A stretch of 7,316 bases of DNA from Flavobacteriales bacterium UBA4660 (GCA_002405435.1 DHLU01000148.1:1-7316), one strand, 5' to 3'. Counted from the first letter of the stretch, positions 1 through 6,496 are shown. Notes: generated by a model from the letters alone, not told the origin. Made by a program: numbers and translations.

Positions 1-294
1 CTGGCCATCATGATTATCGCCGTAGTCATTGCGATGATTGCCATGCTGATGTTTGCGCCTTATGTAAGCACCTTTATCGAGAAGTACCCTACGCTAAAAA
101 TGCTGGCACTCACCTTCCTGGTGGTAATCGGACTCATTCTGGTGATGGAAGCCCTGGAAAGTGCCCGGGTGATCGAGCTGCCGCATGGGGTCAATGTGAA
201 AACCTATGCGTACATAGCCCTCTTTTTCTCCCTTACGGTAGAAGCGCTCAACATCAGGCTGCGCAATGTGAACGAAAGGCGGAACCGTTCATAA
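1..294 (+). CDS. TerC-family integral membrane protein, C-terminal part (5' truncated)
   Basis: The reading frame is open from the first base and ends with TAA at 292-294, giving the last 97 residues of a longer protein. Three hydrophobic stretches are visible, at about residues 1-20, 33-53 and 68-82 of the fragment. Between the first two lies a segment of the type YPTLKMLALTFLVVIG, and near the end is SLTVEALNIRLR. Both resemble the C-terminus of TerC/YkoY/Alx family inner-membrane proteins, which are linked to metal-ion (tellurite, manganese) homeostasis in several bacteria. That assignment rests on recognising the family pattern; the conserved acidic residues of the N-terminal half are outside the window. 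The gene converges on folC and the two coding ends overlap by 6 bp (289-294), so there is no room for a separate terminator between them. The exact substrate cannot be inferred. Confidence 0.8.
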   Translation: MAIMIIAVVIAMIAMLMFAPYVSTFIEKYPTLKMLALTFLVVIGLILVMEALESARVIELPHGVNVKTYAYIALFFSLTVEALNIRLRNVNERRNRS

Positions 295-1503
295 CACCTC
301 TGCCACCGTAAATACCGAGCCGGTCACCAGCACCAGGTCATCTGAGGCAGCCGCCGCACGAGCAGCAGCGAAGGCCTGGTTGACTCCATCATACACACAG
401 CCGCTTAGTGCGAATTTTGCTGCCGCTGCGGCCAGCGATTCCGCCGCCATGCCCCTGGGCAGGTTTGCCTTGCAGAAATAATAGTCTGCGCCTTGTGGCA
501 TCAGACACAATACCCTGTCAACCTCTTTATCGGCCACCATGCCCAGCACAATGTGGAGCCGGCGGTAGCGCATACCGGCCAGTTGACTGACCACCGCGCG
601 GACGCCGTCTTCATTGTGTGCCACATCGGCAATGACATGGGGCGAGGTGCTTAGTGTTTGCCACCGGCCCATCAGTCCGGTATTGGTCTTCACTTTCGAA
701 AAGCCGGTCTCTATGTGTGCATCGGTAATGTTCCATCCGCTTCTTGCCAGCACGCGCAGGGCAGCACAGGCGGTACTGCGGTTTTCTTCCTGATACACTC
801 CCCGGAGATCACTCTCCGGCGCAGCAGCATAGTCGCGGCTGTGGTATAGGTATGCCTCGCGCGCACGGGCTGCTTCTTTCATCACGGTTTCTACCCCGGG
901 CCGCATGGTGCCCAGCACTACCGGAATCCCGGGCTTGATAATACCCGCCTTTTCTGATGCAATCTTGTCAAGTGTATCGCCCAGCAGATTCATGTGGTCG
1001 TAACCCACGTTGGTGATTACCGACAGTTCCGGCGCAATCACATTGGTGGAATCGAGTCTGCCGCCCAGACCGGTTTCGATAACGTTGATGTCGGTATCCC
1101 GCAGCTGAAAATGCCAAAAAGCCATGGCCATGGTCAGTTCAAAAAACGACGGTTGGATGGATTCCCAGCGACGGTGATAGTTTACCACAAAATGTCTTAC
1201 CTCCTCCTCGGCAATGGGCTCGCCATTAATCCGGATGCGTTCACGGAAATCCTTAAGGTGGGGGGAAGTATAGAGTCCTGTGCGATAACCCGCTTCCTGC
1301 AACACCGAGGCAATGAGATGAGAAACCGAACCTTTACCATTGGTGCCGGCTACGTGCACACACTTCAGTCCGCGGTGTGGATTTTCCAGCAGGTTCATCA
1401 GGGCGATGGTATTGTCGAGCCCTGGTTTATAGGCTGCCGGTCCGACGCGGTGAAACATCGGCAATTGGGCATACAGGTATTCAAGAACCGCTTGATAGTC
1501 CAT
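289..1503 (-). CDS. folC: FolC: bifunctional dihydrofolate synthase / folylpolyglutamate synthase
   Basis: Cytoplasmic Mur-ligase-type ATPase that joins glutamate to dihydropteroate and lengthens the polyglutamate tail of folates. Motifs in order over 404 residues: ATP-binding P-loop HVAGTNGKGS (50-59), SPHL (80-83), ETGLGGRLDSTN (143-154), NVGYDH (165-170, usually N-I-G-x-D-H), SEKAGIIK (183-190), GRW (279-281), DVAHNEDG (293-300, equivalent of the D-G/V-A-H-N motif) and a C-terminal GSVFTVAEVL matching the family ending. The ATG at 1501-1503 is chosen because MDYQAVLEYL begins the usual N-terminal helix; the frame stays open upstream to 1614, but that extension runs into the tonB gene and has no family character. 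No Shine-Dalgarno is visible. The gene lies 58 bp downstream of the TonB-like gene on the same strand and is probably cotranscribed with it. Its length is at the lower end for the family but all motifs are present. Confidence 0.95.
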   Translation of the reverse strand: MDYQAVLEYLYAQLPMFHRVGPAAYKPGLDNTIALMNLLENPHRGLKCVHVAGTNGKGSVSHLIASVLQEAGYRTGLYTSPHLKDFRERIRINGEPIAEEEVRHFVVNYHRRWESIQPSFFELTMAMAFWHFQLRDTDINVIETGLGGRLDSTNVIAPELSVITNVGYDHMNLLGDTLDKIASEKAGIIKPGIPVVLGTMRPGVETVMKEAARAREAYLYHSRDYAAAPESDLRGVYQEENRSTACAALRVLARSGWNITDAHIETGFSKVKTNTGLMGRWQTLSTSPHVIADVAHNEDGVRAVVSQLAGMRYRRLHIVLGMVADKEVDRVLCLMPQGADYYFCKANLPRGMAAESLAAAAAKFALSGCVYDGVNQAFAAARAAAASDDLVLVTGSVFTVAEVL

Positions 1504-1511
1504 CGTTGTCA

Positions 1512-1523
1512 GGCAAAAATGCC
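1512..1523. repeat. Short perfect palindrome just upstream of folC
   Basis: GGCA-AAAA-TGCC is a 4-bp stem with a 4-base loop, lying 8 bp before the folC start codon. It overlaps the first unit of the 18-bp tandem repeat. On the minus strand the loop is T-rich. It is too short to be a terminator on its own but could affect access to the folC start. The function is unknown. Confidence 0.3.
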
Positions 1524-1556
1524 GGGAGAAAAAAACCCATGCCGGAAGAAAAAAAC
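1519..1556. repeat. Near-identical 18-bp tandem repeat in the tonB-folC gap
   Basis: Two copies, ATGCCGGGAGAAAAAAAC at 1519-1536 and ATGCCGGAAGAAAAAAAC at 1539-1556, differ at one base and are separated by 2 bp (20-bp period). They fill most of the 58-bp gap between the stop of the TonB-like gene and the folC start. On the transcribed minus strand each copy presents a T7 tract followed by a C-rich block ending in CCGGCAT. This may be a simple local duplication or a regulatory element; no known binding site is recognised. Confidence 0.6.
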
Positions 1557-1561
1557 AAGTA

Positions 1562-2338
1562 CTACTGCAGCTTGAAGTTGAACGTGAGTCTTCCCTGCTG
1601 GCTTGCCTTGGCATCGGGGTTCACATCGAACCTTGCCGTATAGGCCGCCTTTAAGGCCAGTTGATAGAGTTCTTCGCTGGTGGCCGTGCTTTCGCCTTGT
1701 AAGGGCTTGGCGCTGATGACCTTTCCGTTGCGGTCAACCGTGATTGAGACTACCACTGTCCCAGACTGTCTGGGCAAATCGTCGAGTTTCGGTGGTGAGG
1801 TCATGCCCCTGCCTTCGAGCGACCAGCCGCCGCCGCCACCCGAACCGCCGAAGACCCCTTTTCCTTCAATATTTCCTGACTCTGTGCCCGTGTTGCCGGG
1901 CTGCTTATCGTCTCCATCGCCTCCGCCACCGGGGCTTGAGAGTTGGTTGAGTGCGTTGTTGAGCGCATCAGATGGCCGGGGTTTTTCAGGCACTTCGACG
2001 GGCTTTTGTTGCACGGGCTTTTGCTGTGCGGGTGCCGACACTTCAGATTGGGTCTGGGTGACGGTTTGGTTGTCTTGCACCACCGGAACGGTCGAACTCG
2101 CAGGGGTTTCCGCCGCTACCTCATTGGTCGGACCGGGGTTTTCGGTTTCCTGATCACCCTGGCCTTGAAAAGACTGCCCCCAATCGCCTGCCAGTTCCAT
2201 ATCCACCGAAAGCGACCCAATGGGCGGATCGGGCACTTCCCAGCTGACCATAAAAAACAGGGCCAGGAGAATGAGTACGTGCACCAGCACTGAAGTGCTG
2301 AAGGCGTAGGGTGAATTTTTTGTCGGAAACAGGTCCAT
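1562..2338 (-). CDS. tonB: TonB-like energy transducer
   Basis: Inner-membrane protein that carries energy from the ExbB-ExbD proton channel to outer-membrane receptors. Over 258 residues: a short cytoplasmic start, one membrane helix (about 14-34), a long periplasmic linker rich in Pro, Gln and Lys (about 80-122), a Gly-rich block (136-171), and a C-terminal TonB domain (about 184-258) with VVVSITVDRNGKVISAKPL and the final strand LTFNFKLQ. Within the helix, Ser16 and His20 fall at the same numbering as the conserved Ser/His pair of E. coli TonB, which supports the ATG start at 2338. A TTG at 2347 would add three residues and is less likely. The Arg-Tyr of the usual W-R-Y-E-P segment is replaced by YTARFD. 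The gene follows exbD by 29 bp. A TolA-like role is possible, but the C-terminal fold signature favours TonB. Confidence 0.9.
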   Translation of the reverse strand: MDLFPTKNSPYAFSTSVLVHVLILLALFFMVSWEVPDPPIGSLSVDMELAGDWGQSFQGQGDQETENPGPTNEVAAETPASSTVPVVQDNQTVTQTQSEVSAPAQQKPVQQKPVEVPEKPRPSDALNNALNQLSSPGGGGDGDDKQPGNTGTESGNIEGKGVFGGSGGGGGWSLEGRGMTSPPKLDDLPRQSGTVVVSITVDRNGKVISAKPLQGESTATSEELYQLALKAAYTARFDVNPDAKASQQGRLTFNFKLQ

Positions 2339-2367
2339 GACGGGCAATTTTATTCCGGTACAGCGGC

Positions 2368-2784
2368 TTATGGGTTTGGTTCAATCCCCCCGGCCGGTTT
2401 GGGTCGGGTGGCCACCACTACTTTCCAACCATTCATTTTGGCCATCCCAAGCAATTCGATTGTTTCGCCGGTAGGCACGTCGCGGTCTACGTTGAGCACG
2501 ACGTTTTTATCGGTCTTAGCGCCCATGATGGCTTTCAGCCTGATTTCAACCCCATCTTTCCCTACCTCATCACCATCAACCAGGTAACGGAGGTCTTTGG
2601 TTATGGTAAGGGTCACGTTGCCTCCGGTGGGCTCGCCGGTGCTGGTCTGGGGCAGGTTGACCTGTTCGCCGTTTACCACCATGGTGCTCATGATGATAAA
2701 GAAGATCAGCAGCAGGAACACGAGGTCTGAGATGGACGACATGTTGGCCTCTGCCGATATTTTGAGTCTTCTTCCGAAATCCAT
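2368..2784 (-). CDS. exbD: ExbD/TolR-family proton-channel subunit
   Basis: Partner of ExbB in the proton-driven inner-membrane motor. Over 138 residues: a basic cytoplasmic N-terminus (MDFGRRLKIS), one membrane helix at about 20-39 (DLVFLLLIFFIIMSTMVV), and a periplasmic domain ending in NVVLNVDRDVPTGETIELL and MNGWKVVVATRPK, the usual ExbD pattern. Asp20 at the start of the helix matches the essential membrane Asp of the family (Asp25 in E. coli ExbD), so the channel should be functional. The length is typical. The start codon is 11 bp after the exbB stop, indicating a single transcript. Only one exbD copy is present, although some members of the phylum carry two in tandem. TolR is a close relative; the adjacent TonB-like gene favours ExbD. 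Confidence 0.93.
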   Translation of the reverse strand: MDFGRRLKISAEANMSSISDLVFLLLIFFIIMSTMVVNGEQVNLPQTSTGEPTGGNVTLTITKDLRYLVDGDEVGKDGVEIRLKAIMGAKTDKNVVLNVDRDVPTGETIELLGMAKMNGWKVVVATRPKPAGGIEPNP

Positions 2785-2795
2785 GTGCGGAGGTA

Positions 2796-3497
2796 TTAGG
2801 CGCCGGGTTGTTCGAGAATATCCATAAATTCAACAGCACGGGCTTCCATTTTATGGATGACCTTGCCAATTCTTGATACCAGGGTATTGTAGCCCATGTA
2901 GGCAATGATTCCGACAATCAGACCCACTACCGTGGTGATCATGGCGAGCATCATACCACCACCGAGTTTGTCGATCTGGGGGCCCTCGGTTTGAATTTTA
3001 TGGAATACCTCCACCATACCGATTACGGTACCCAGAAATCCGAGCATAGGCGCGGCACCGGCCGCAGTGGCCATAAAACCGACGTTTCGTTCGAGGTTAT
3101 AGATTTCGAGTTTACCCACGTTTTCTATCGCCTTGGTGATGTCATCGAGCGGCTTTCCGATGCGCGAAATGCCTTTCTCAATCATGCGTGCAGCCGGTGT
3201 ATTGGTGGTAGCACAAAGGTTGCGGGCACTGTCGAGTTTCCCCTGGTTGATATAGTCTTTGATTTTGGCCATAAAATTTCCTTCCTCCTTCAGCGACTTG
3301 TTGATGGCCATGGTGCGCTCGATGAAGATGTACACGGCGACGACAGAGAGCAGTAACTGGGGCACATAGATATAGGCGCCTTTGAGAAATTCATCAAAAA
3401 TGCTTATCTCGGCTGTTGTTCTCACCGCCCCGGCTGCAGCAGCAGCTTGTTGAGCTCCGACCGTTAGCTGGTCCTGAAGAAAAATGAAGATATTCAT
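2796..3497 (-). CDS. exbB: ExbB/TolQ/MotA-family proton-channel subunit
   Basis: Main scaffold of the ExbB-ExbD proton channel. The 233 residues hold three membrane helices at about 41-60, 138-165 and 178-203, with a cytoplasmic domain between the first two (about 61-137). Family hallmarks are GAAPMLGFLGTVIGMVEVF at 147-165 and the third helix beginning LGGGMMLAMITTVVGLIVG (178-196), which carries the conserved Thr pair that lines the channel. The N-terminus (1-30) is rich in Ala and Gln and lies before the first helix, presumably in the periplasm. An AAGGA Shine-Dalgarno-like sequence lies 6 bp before the ATG, the clearest one in the window. This is the first gene of the exbB-exbD-tonB-folC group, preceded by a 162-bp gap after nhaD. 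Confidence 0.94.
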   Translation of the reverse strand: MNIFIFLQDQLTVGAQQAAAAAGAVRTTAEISIFDEFLKGAYIYVPQLLLSVVAVYIFIERTMAINKSLKEEGNFMAKIKDYINQGKLDSARNLCATTNTPAARMIEKGISRIGKPLDDITKAIENVGKLEIYNLERNVGFMATAAGAAPMLGFLGTVIGMVEVFHKIQTEGPQIDKLGGGMMLAMITTVVGLIVGIIAYMGYNTLVSRIGKVIHKMEARAVEFMDILEQPGA

Positions 3498-3503
3498 AGT
3501 GTA

Positions 3504-3508
3504 TCCTT
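3504..3508 (-). promoter_or_regulatory. Shine-Dalgarno sequence of exbB
   Basis: AAGGA on the minus strand, 6 bases before the exbB ATG. The other genes here lack a recognisable Shine-Dalgarno, as is common in Bacteroidota, so this one stands out and may support stronger translation of the first gene of the operon. Confidence 0.5.
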
Positions 3509-3602
3509 GTGGTTAACGTGAATTAGGGGTTTGATGCCGGTTGCGCCGACAGCCCTTTGCCGTTCTGCTTGCTGCAACCAACGCGAAATTCAACGCGATG
3601 TT

Positions 3603-3634
3603 GCCCGTCTGGAGTACCCTCCGGGGCTTTTTTT
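3603..3634 (+). terminator. Intrinsic-terminator-like hairpin on the plus strand
   Basis: CTGGAG (3609-3614) pairs with CTCCGG (3619-3624) with one T-G wobble around a TACC loop. The stem can be extended by GCC (3603-3605) with GGC (3625-3627) across a 3-base bulge. Seven T residues follow at once (3628-3634). The shape is that of a Rho-independent terminator for plus-strand RNA, yet all nearby genes are on the minus strand. It might end antisense transcription from the exbB side, or mark a small RNA. On the minus strand it has no T-tract. Confidence 0.45.
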
Positions 3635-3659
3635 CACCCTTGGGTTGTTGGTTACGGAA

Positions 3660-5048
3660 TCAGGCCCCGAAAAGCCAATACTCGATTACATAGGCCAGGG
3701 CACCTGCGGCATAGCCGAGCAAGGCCCAGATGCTCACATTTTTCAGATACCACATGAAGTCGATTTTCTCCAGGCCCATCACCGCCACTCCGGCTGCACT
3801 GCCAATGATGAGGATACTGCCGCCCGTGCCTGCGGTATAGGCGAGGAAATGCCAAAAATGTCCATCCTGTACAAAGTGCATCAACCAGGGATCGGTGGTG
3901 CCGGGCGGGGCCAGTTCATACATGCCCATGCTGGCTGCCACCAGGGGTACATTGTCAACGATGGCCGATAAGAGGCCGATGGCAATATCTATCAGGAAAA
4001 TATTGCCGAGGTTCACCTCGAGCCAGCGGCTGGCAGCCAGCAGGTGGCCGACTTCGCCCAGGGCGCCCACGGCGAGCAGTATGCCCAGAAAAAACAGTAC
4101 CGACGGCATATCAATCTTTCGCAGGGCATGCAGCGCGCTTAACGGTGCCTTTTGCTCATAGATTTTTCTGCGGTGCATCGTCTCGGTGACGAGCCAGAGC
4201 ACGCCGAGGCTGAGCATCATACCCATGAAGGGCGGCAGGTGGGTCAGCGACTTGAAAATGGGCACAAAAAGCAGCCCGCCCACGCCCAGCAGGAATGCTA
4301 CAGAACGCTCTCTGCCGCTAACTACCGGGCCATGCGCCGAAGACAGGGGTGGCCTTTCGACCTGACCTTTCAGCACAAAAGACAATACAATTAGCGGAAT
4401 CAGCAGGTTGAGCAGTGAGGACAGAAAAATTTGTGAAATAATTGCTGCAGAGGTAATTTGTTTGCCGATCCACAGCATGGTGGTCGTCACGTCTCCGATG
4501 GGCGACCACGCTCCCCCGGCATTGGCGGCTATGATGATCATACCCCCGAAAAACCAACGGGTTTTTTTGTCTGCAATCAGTTTCCGGCACAGGCTGACCA
4601 TAACAATCGAGGTAGTGAGGTTATCGAGTGCCGCGGAGAGGAAAAAAGTGATAATGGCGATGGTCCACAACAGCCTGACTTTATTTCTTGAATGGATCCT
4701 GTCGGTGATTACCCTGAACCCTTCATGGGCATCAACCAACTCGACAATGGTCATGGCCCCGACCAGGAAAAGAAGGATACCGGCTATCTCCTGCACATGG
4801 TGCAGCAGGCGGTGATCGAAGAAGCTGTGTATATCCAACGGAAACTCTCCTGAAGCGGTCAGAAACCGGTTGTAGTTATCAAAATATTCGCTCAGGTGCG
4901 CGGGCACTGCGTGCGATCCGAGCACCAGCAAACTCCAGCACACCACTCCGGTCACCAGCGCGGCGGCGGCCTTGTCGATCTTCAGCGGGTGCTCGGCAGC
5001 AATGGCAACATAGCCGAGCACAAATACGAGGAGAATAGCAATTTCCAT
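3660..5048 (-). CDS. nhaD: NhaD-type Na+/H+ antiporter
   Basis: Polytopic inner-membrane protein of the ion transporter superfamily that expels Na+ (and often Li+) in exchange for protons. The 462 residues are mostly hydrophobic, with about a dozen membrane segments. Family motifs: SAALDNLTTSIVM (138-150, Asp142-Asn143), NAGGAWSPIGDVTTTMLW (176-193), a second Asp-Asn segment SAIVDNVPLVAASMGMY (361-377) and GTGGSILIIGSAAGV (407-421). The paired Asp-Asn elements in the two halves are the expected inverted-repeat core. The length is normal for NhaD. The ATG at 5048 begins directly in the first helix (MEIAILLVFVLGYVAI), without a Shine-Dalgarno. It follows the dehydrogenase gene by 22 bp, so the two are probably cotranscribed. 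NhaD is frequent in marine, halophilic and alkaliphilic bacteria; a salty or alkaline niche is an inference from this. Confidence 0.93.
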   Translation of the reverse strand: MEIAILLVFVLGYVAIAAEHPLKIDKAAAALVTGVVCWSLLVLGSHAVPAHLSEYFDNYNRFLTASGEFPLDIHSFFDHRLLHHVQEIAGILLFLVGAMTIVELVDAHEGFRVITDRIHSRNKVRLLWTIAIITFFLSAALDNLTTSIVMVSLCRKLIADKKTRWFFGGMIIIAANAGGAWSPIGDVTTTMLWIGKQITSAAIISQIFLSSLLNLLIPLIVLSFVLKGQVERPPLSSAHGPVVSGRERSVAFLLGVGGLLFVPIFKSLTHLPPFMGMMLSLGVLWLVTETMHRRKIYEQKAPLSALHALRKIDMPSVLFFLGILLAVGALGEVGHLLAASRWLEVNLGNIFLIDIAIGLLSAIVDNVPLVAASMGMYELAPPGTTDPWLMHFVQDGHFWHFLAYTAGTGGSILIIGSAAGVAVMGLEKIDFMWYLKNVSIWALLGYAAGALAYVIEYWLFGA

Positions 5049-5070
5049 GAGGGGCGAATGGCGTTGGAGG

Positions 5071-6300
5071 CTACAGCAGTTTATTCAATGCGATGTCAAA
5101 CGCTGTGCGCGTGATGCCGGTTTTGTTTCGGTTTCTCTGCCTGACCGCATCGAGGGCTTTCCTGATGGTTCGGCTGGTATCTTCAAAAATAGCGGTATCG
5201 GTCAGTTCGATGTCTCCGTCGCTCATCAGGTAGGCAAACACCCTGGCCATGCCGCAGTTGGCGATAAAATCGGGAATCAGGCTGATGTGTTCGTCTGCGA
5301 TTTCCGCTATGGGGCCGTAAAAAATCTGCTGGTCGGCGAAGGGCACATTGGCGCCGCAACTGATAATGTCTATGCCTGCGCCTATGAGTCGCTGTACTTG
5401 CGCTTCAGTGATGAGCCGTGATGCTGCACAGGGCAGAAAAACATCAGCACGCAGGTCCCAGATGGTTCGGTTGACATCGTCAAACGACAGCAGGTGTTCG
5501 CTCCGGAGCGCCGTTCCCTCGCGTGAAAGGAAAAGTTCCTTCACTTTGTCGGGCCCCAGGCCTTCTTCCGAAATGATGCCTCCGGCGCGGTCAATGATCC
5601 CCACAAGACGAGCGCCATGGTTCACGCAGTAAAATGCGGCTGCAGCGCCTACATTTCCCCAGCCCTGGACAATCACCCGCTTGCCCTCCATGCTACCGCC
5701 CCAGAGTTCGTAATAGTGCCTAACACTTTCGGCAACGCCATAGCCGGTAATCATATCGGCCACCTTGAATTTGCGTTGCAGCGACGGGCTGTAGCGGACA
5801 TCCTCGAGCACCTTGATTACGCCCTGACGCAGGTTACCGATGCGTTTCACCTTCTGCGCTTCCGTGGGTTGAAAATGCCCGCTGAACACACCCTCCTGGG
5901 GATGCCACACCCCGCATTCTTCTGTAATGGGAATCACTTCGTGGATTTCGTCAACATTCAGGTCCCCGCCTGTGCCATAATAATGTTTCAGCAGGGGAGT
6001 CACCGCTGCGTACCAGCGTTCGAGTACCTCGCGTTTACGCGGATCTCGCGGATCGAAATTGATGCCTGATTTGGCTCCTCCGATTTGCGGACCGCTAACA
6101 GTGAATTTTATCTCCATGGTCTTGGCGAGCGATACCACTTCGTGCTTGTCTAATCCGGCCCTCATGCGCGTACCGCCTCCGGCGGCACCTCCCCGCAGGG
6201 AGTTAATCACCACCCAACCTTCAGCCTCAGAATAAGTGTCCTTCCACTCGAAAACGATTTCCGGTCGCTTGCGCTCATACTTTTCCAGCAGTTCCTTCAT
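5071..6300 (-). CDS. Glu/Leu/Phe/Val dehydrogenase-family protein
   Basis: NAD(P)-dependent oxidative deaminase of amino acids (substrate not resolved), cytoplasmic. Over 409 residues: an N-terminal dimerisation and substrate domain with GGGTRMR (41-47), Lys65 in MEIKFTVSG, and Lys77 in IGGAKSGINFDP, the probable catalytic lysine. A GTGGDLNVDE segment (109-118) stands where an essential Asp is found in relatives. The Rossmann domain begins around 183 with TGYGVAES and has the dinucleotide motif VQGWGNVG (211-218). Late motifs are FLPCAASRLI (288-297), CGAN (315-318) and NCGMARVFAYLM (348-359). Several differ from the commonest forms (GGAKGG, EGAN, NAGG), so this is a divergent branch and could act on glutamate or another amino acid. 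The ATG at 6300 starts a charged helix, MKELLEKYERKRPE. A candidate promoter lies about 20 bp upstream, and nhaD follows 22 bp downstream. Confidence 0.88.
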   Translation of the reverse strand: MKELLEKYERKRPEIVFEWKDTYSEAEGWVVINSLRGGAAGGGTRMRAGLDKHEVVSLAKTMEIKFTVSGPQIGGAKSGINFDPRDPRKREVLERWYAAVTPLLKHYYGTGGDLNVDEIHEVIPITEECGVWHPQEGVFSGHFQPTEAQKVKRIGNLRQGVIKVLEDVRYSPSLQRKFKVADMITGYGVAESVRHYYELWGGSMEGKRVIVQGWGNVGAAAAFYCVNHGARLVGIIDRAGGIISEEGLGPDKVKELFLSREGTALRSEHLLSFDDVNRTIWDLRADVFLPCAASRLITEAQVQRLIGAGIDIISCGANVPFADQQIFYGPIAEIADEHISLIPDFIANCGMARVFAYLMSDGDIELTDTAIFEDTSRTIRKALDAVRQRNRNKTGITRTAFDIALNKLL

Positions 6301-6319
6301 GCCAAACGTTATTTCGGTT

Positions 6320-6327
6320 CAAATGTA
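6320..6327 (-). promoter_or_regulatory. Candidate Bacteroidota -7 promoter element for the dehydrogenase-nhaD pair
   Basis: The minus strand reads TACATTTG, an exact match to the TAnnTTTG -7 consensus used by the primary sigma factor in Bacteroidota. It ends 19 bp before the dehydrogenase ATG, leaving a short leader. A clear TTTG/TTG -33 element at the expected spacing is not seen, so the assignment is moderate. It would drive the dehydrogenase and, by read-through, nhaD. Confidence 0.45.
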
Positions 6328-6481
6328 GTCAGCCGCACGACAGCACCTGCCTTATCCGTAGCAATAATGCCACAATCTGAGTAGCGAGCGGGCGCGGGCG
6401 GTTTTGGCTGCGCATCCTGTTATAATGCTTCCATTGACGTGCTTGGCGGATACGGGAGTACTTTCTACAACCTATCTGCAG

Positions 6482-6496
6482 GGTTGAGGGTCAACC
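6482..6496. repeat. Perfect 6-bp hairpin downstream of the glycosyltransferase gene
   Basis: GGTTGA-GGG-TCAACC is a perfect 6-bp inverted repeat with a 3-base loop, starting about 34 bp after the glycosyltransferase stop in the direction of transcription. No T-tract follows on either strand, so it is not a classical intrinsic terminator. It could protect the 3' end of the mRNA or mark a protein site. Confidence 0.4.

Larger units (their letters stand above)
3498..3659. other. Intergenic gap between nhaD and exbB
   Basis: This 162-bp stretch has no convincing gene on either strand. It should hold the exbB promoter if exbB-exbD-tonB-folC is transcribed apart from nhaD, but I see no TAnnTTTG word on the minus strand here. 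It does contain a terminator-shaped hairpin read on the plus strand (3603-3634) and the exbB ribosome site. No minus-strand terminator with a T-tract was found after nhaD, so read-through from nhaD into exbB is possible. Confidence 0.55.

Noticed and set aside
1513..1520. CATTTTTG on the minus strand upstream of folC as a promoter
   Set aside because: One mismatch to TAnnTTTG in a T-rich tract, with no matching -33 element; read-through from tonB is the simpler view.
994..1575. Plus-strand 193-codon open frame antisense to folC
   Set aside because: It lies entirely over folC motifs that are clearly coding on the minus strand, and its protein resembles nothing I recognise.
1504..1614. Longer FolC with a 37-residue N-terminal extension
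   Set aside because: The extension overlaps the end of the TonB-like gene and lacks family similarity; the start at 1503 fits the normal FolC N-terminus.
1680..2153. Plus-strand 157-codon open frame rich in Pro, Ser and Gly antisense to tonB
   Set aside because: It is the mirror of the Gly/Pro-rich linker of the TonB-like gene; it has no family resemblance and the minus-strand gene is certain.
6302..6309. TAACGTTTG on the minus strand next to the dehydrogenase start, similar to the -7 element
   Set aside because: The spacer is three bases rather than two, and it sits too close to the ATG to leave a leader.
6386..6401. G-rich stretch that might form a quadruplex
   Set aside because: The G runs are only two to three long and irregular, giving at best a weak two-layer structure.
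6329..6415. 28-codon minus-strand frame in the gap upstream of the dehydrogenase
   Set aside because: It has no ribosome site, runs through a GC-rich block and ends next to the candidate promoter; likely chance.
6420..6426. TTATAAT on the plus strand resembling a sigma-70 -10 box
   Set aside because: There is no plus-strand gene downstream, and this phylum uses TAnnTTTG rather than TATAAT.
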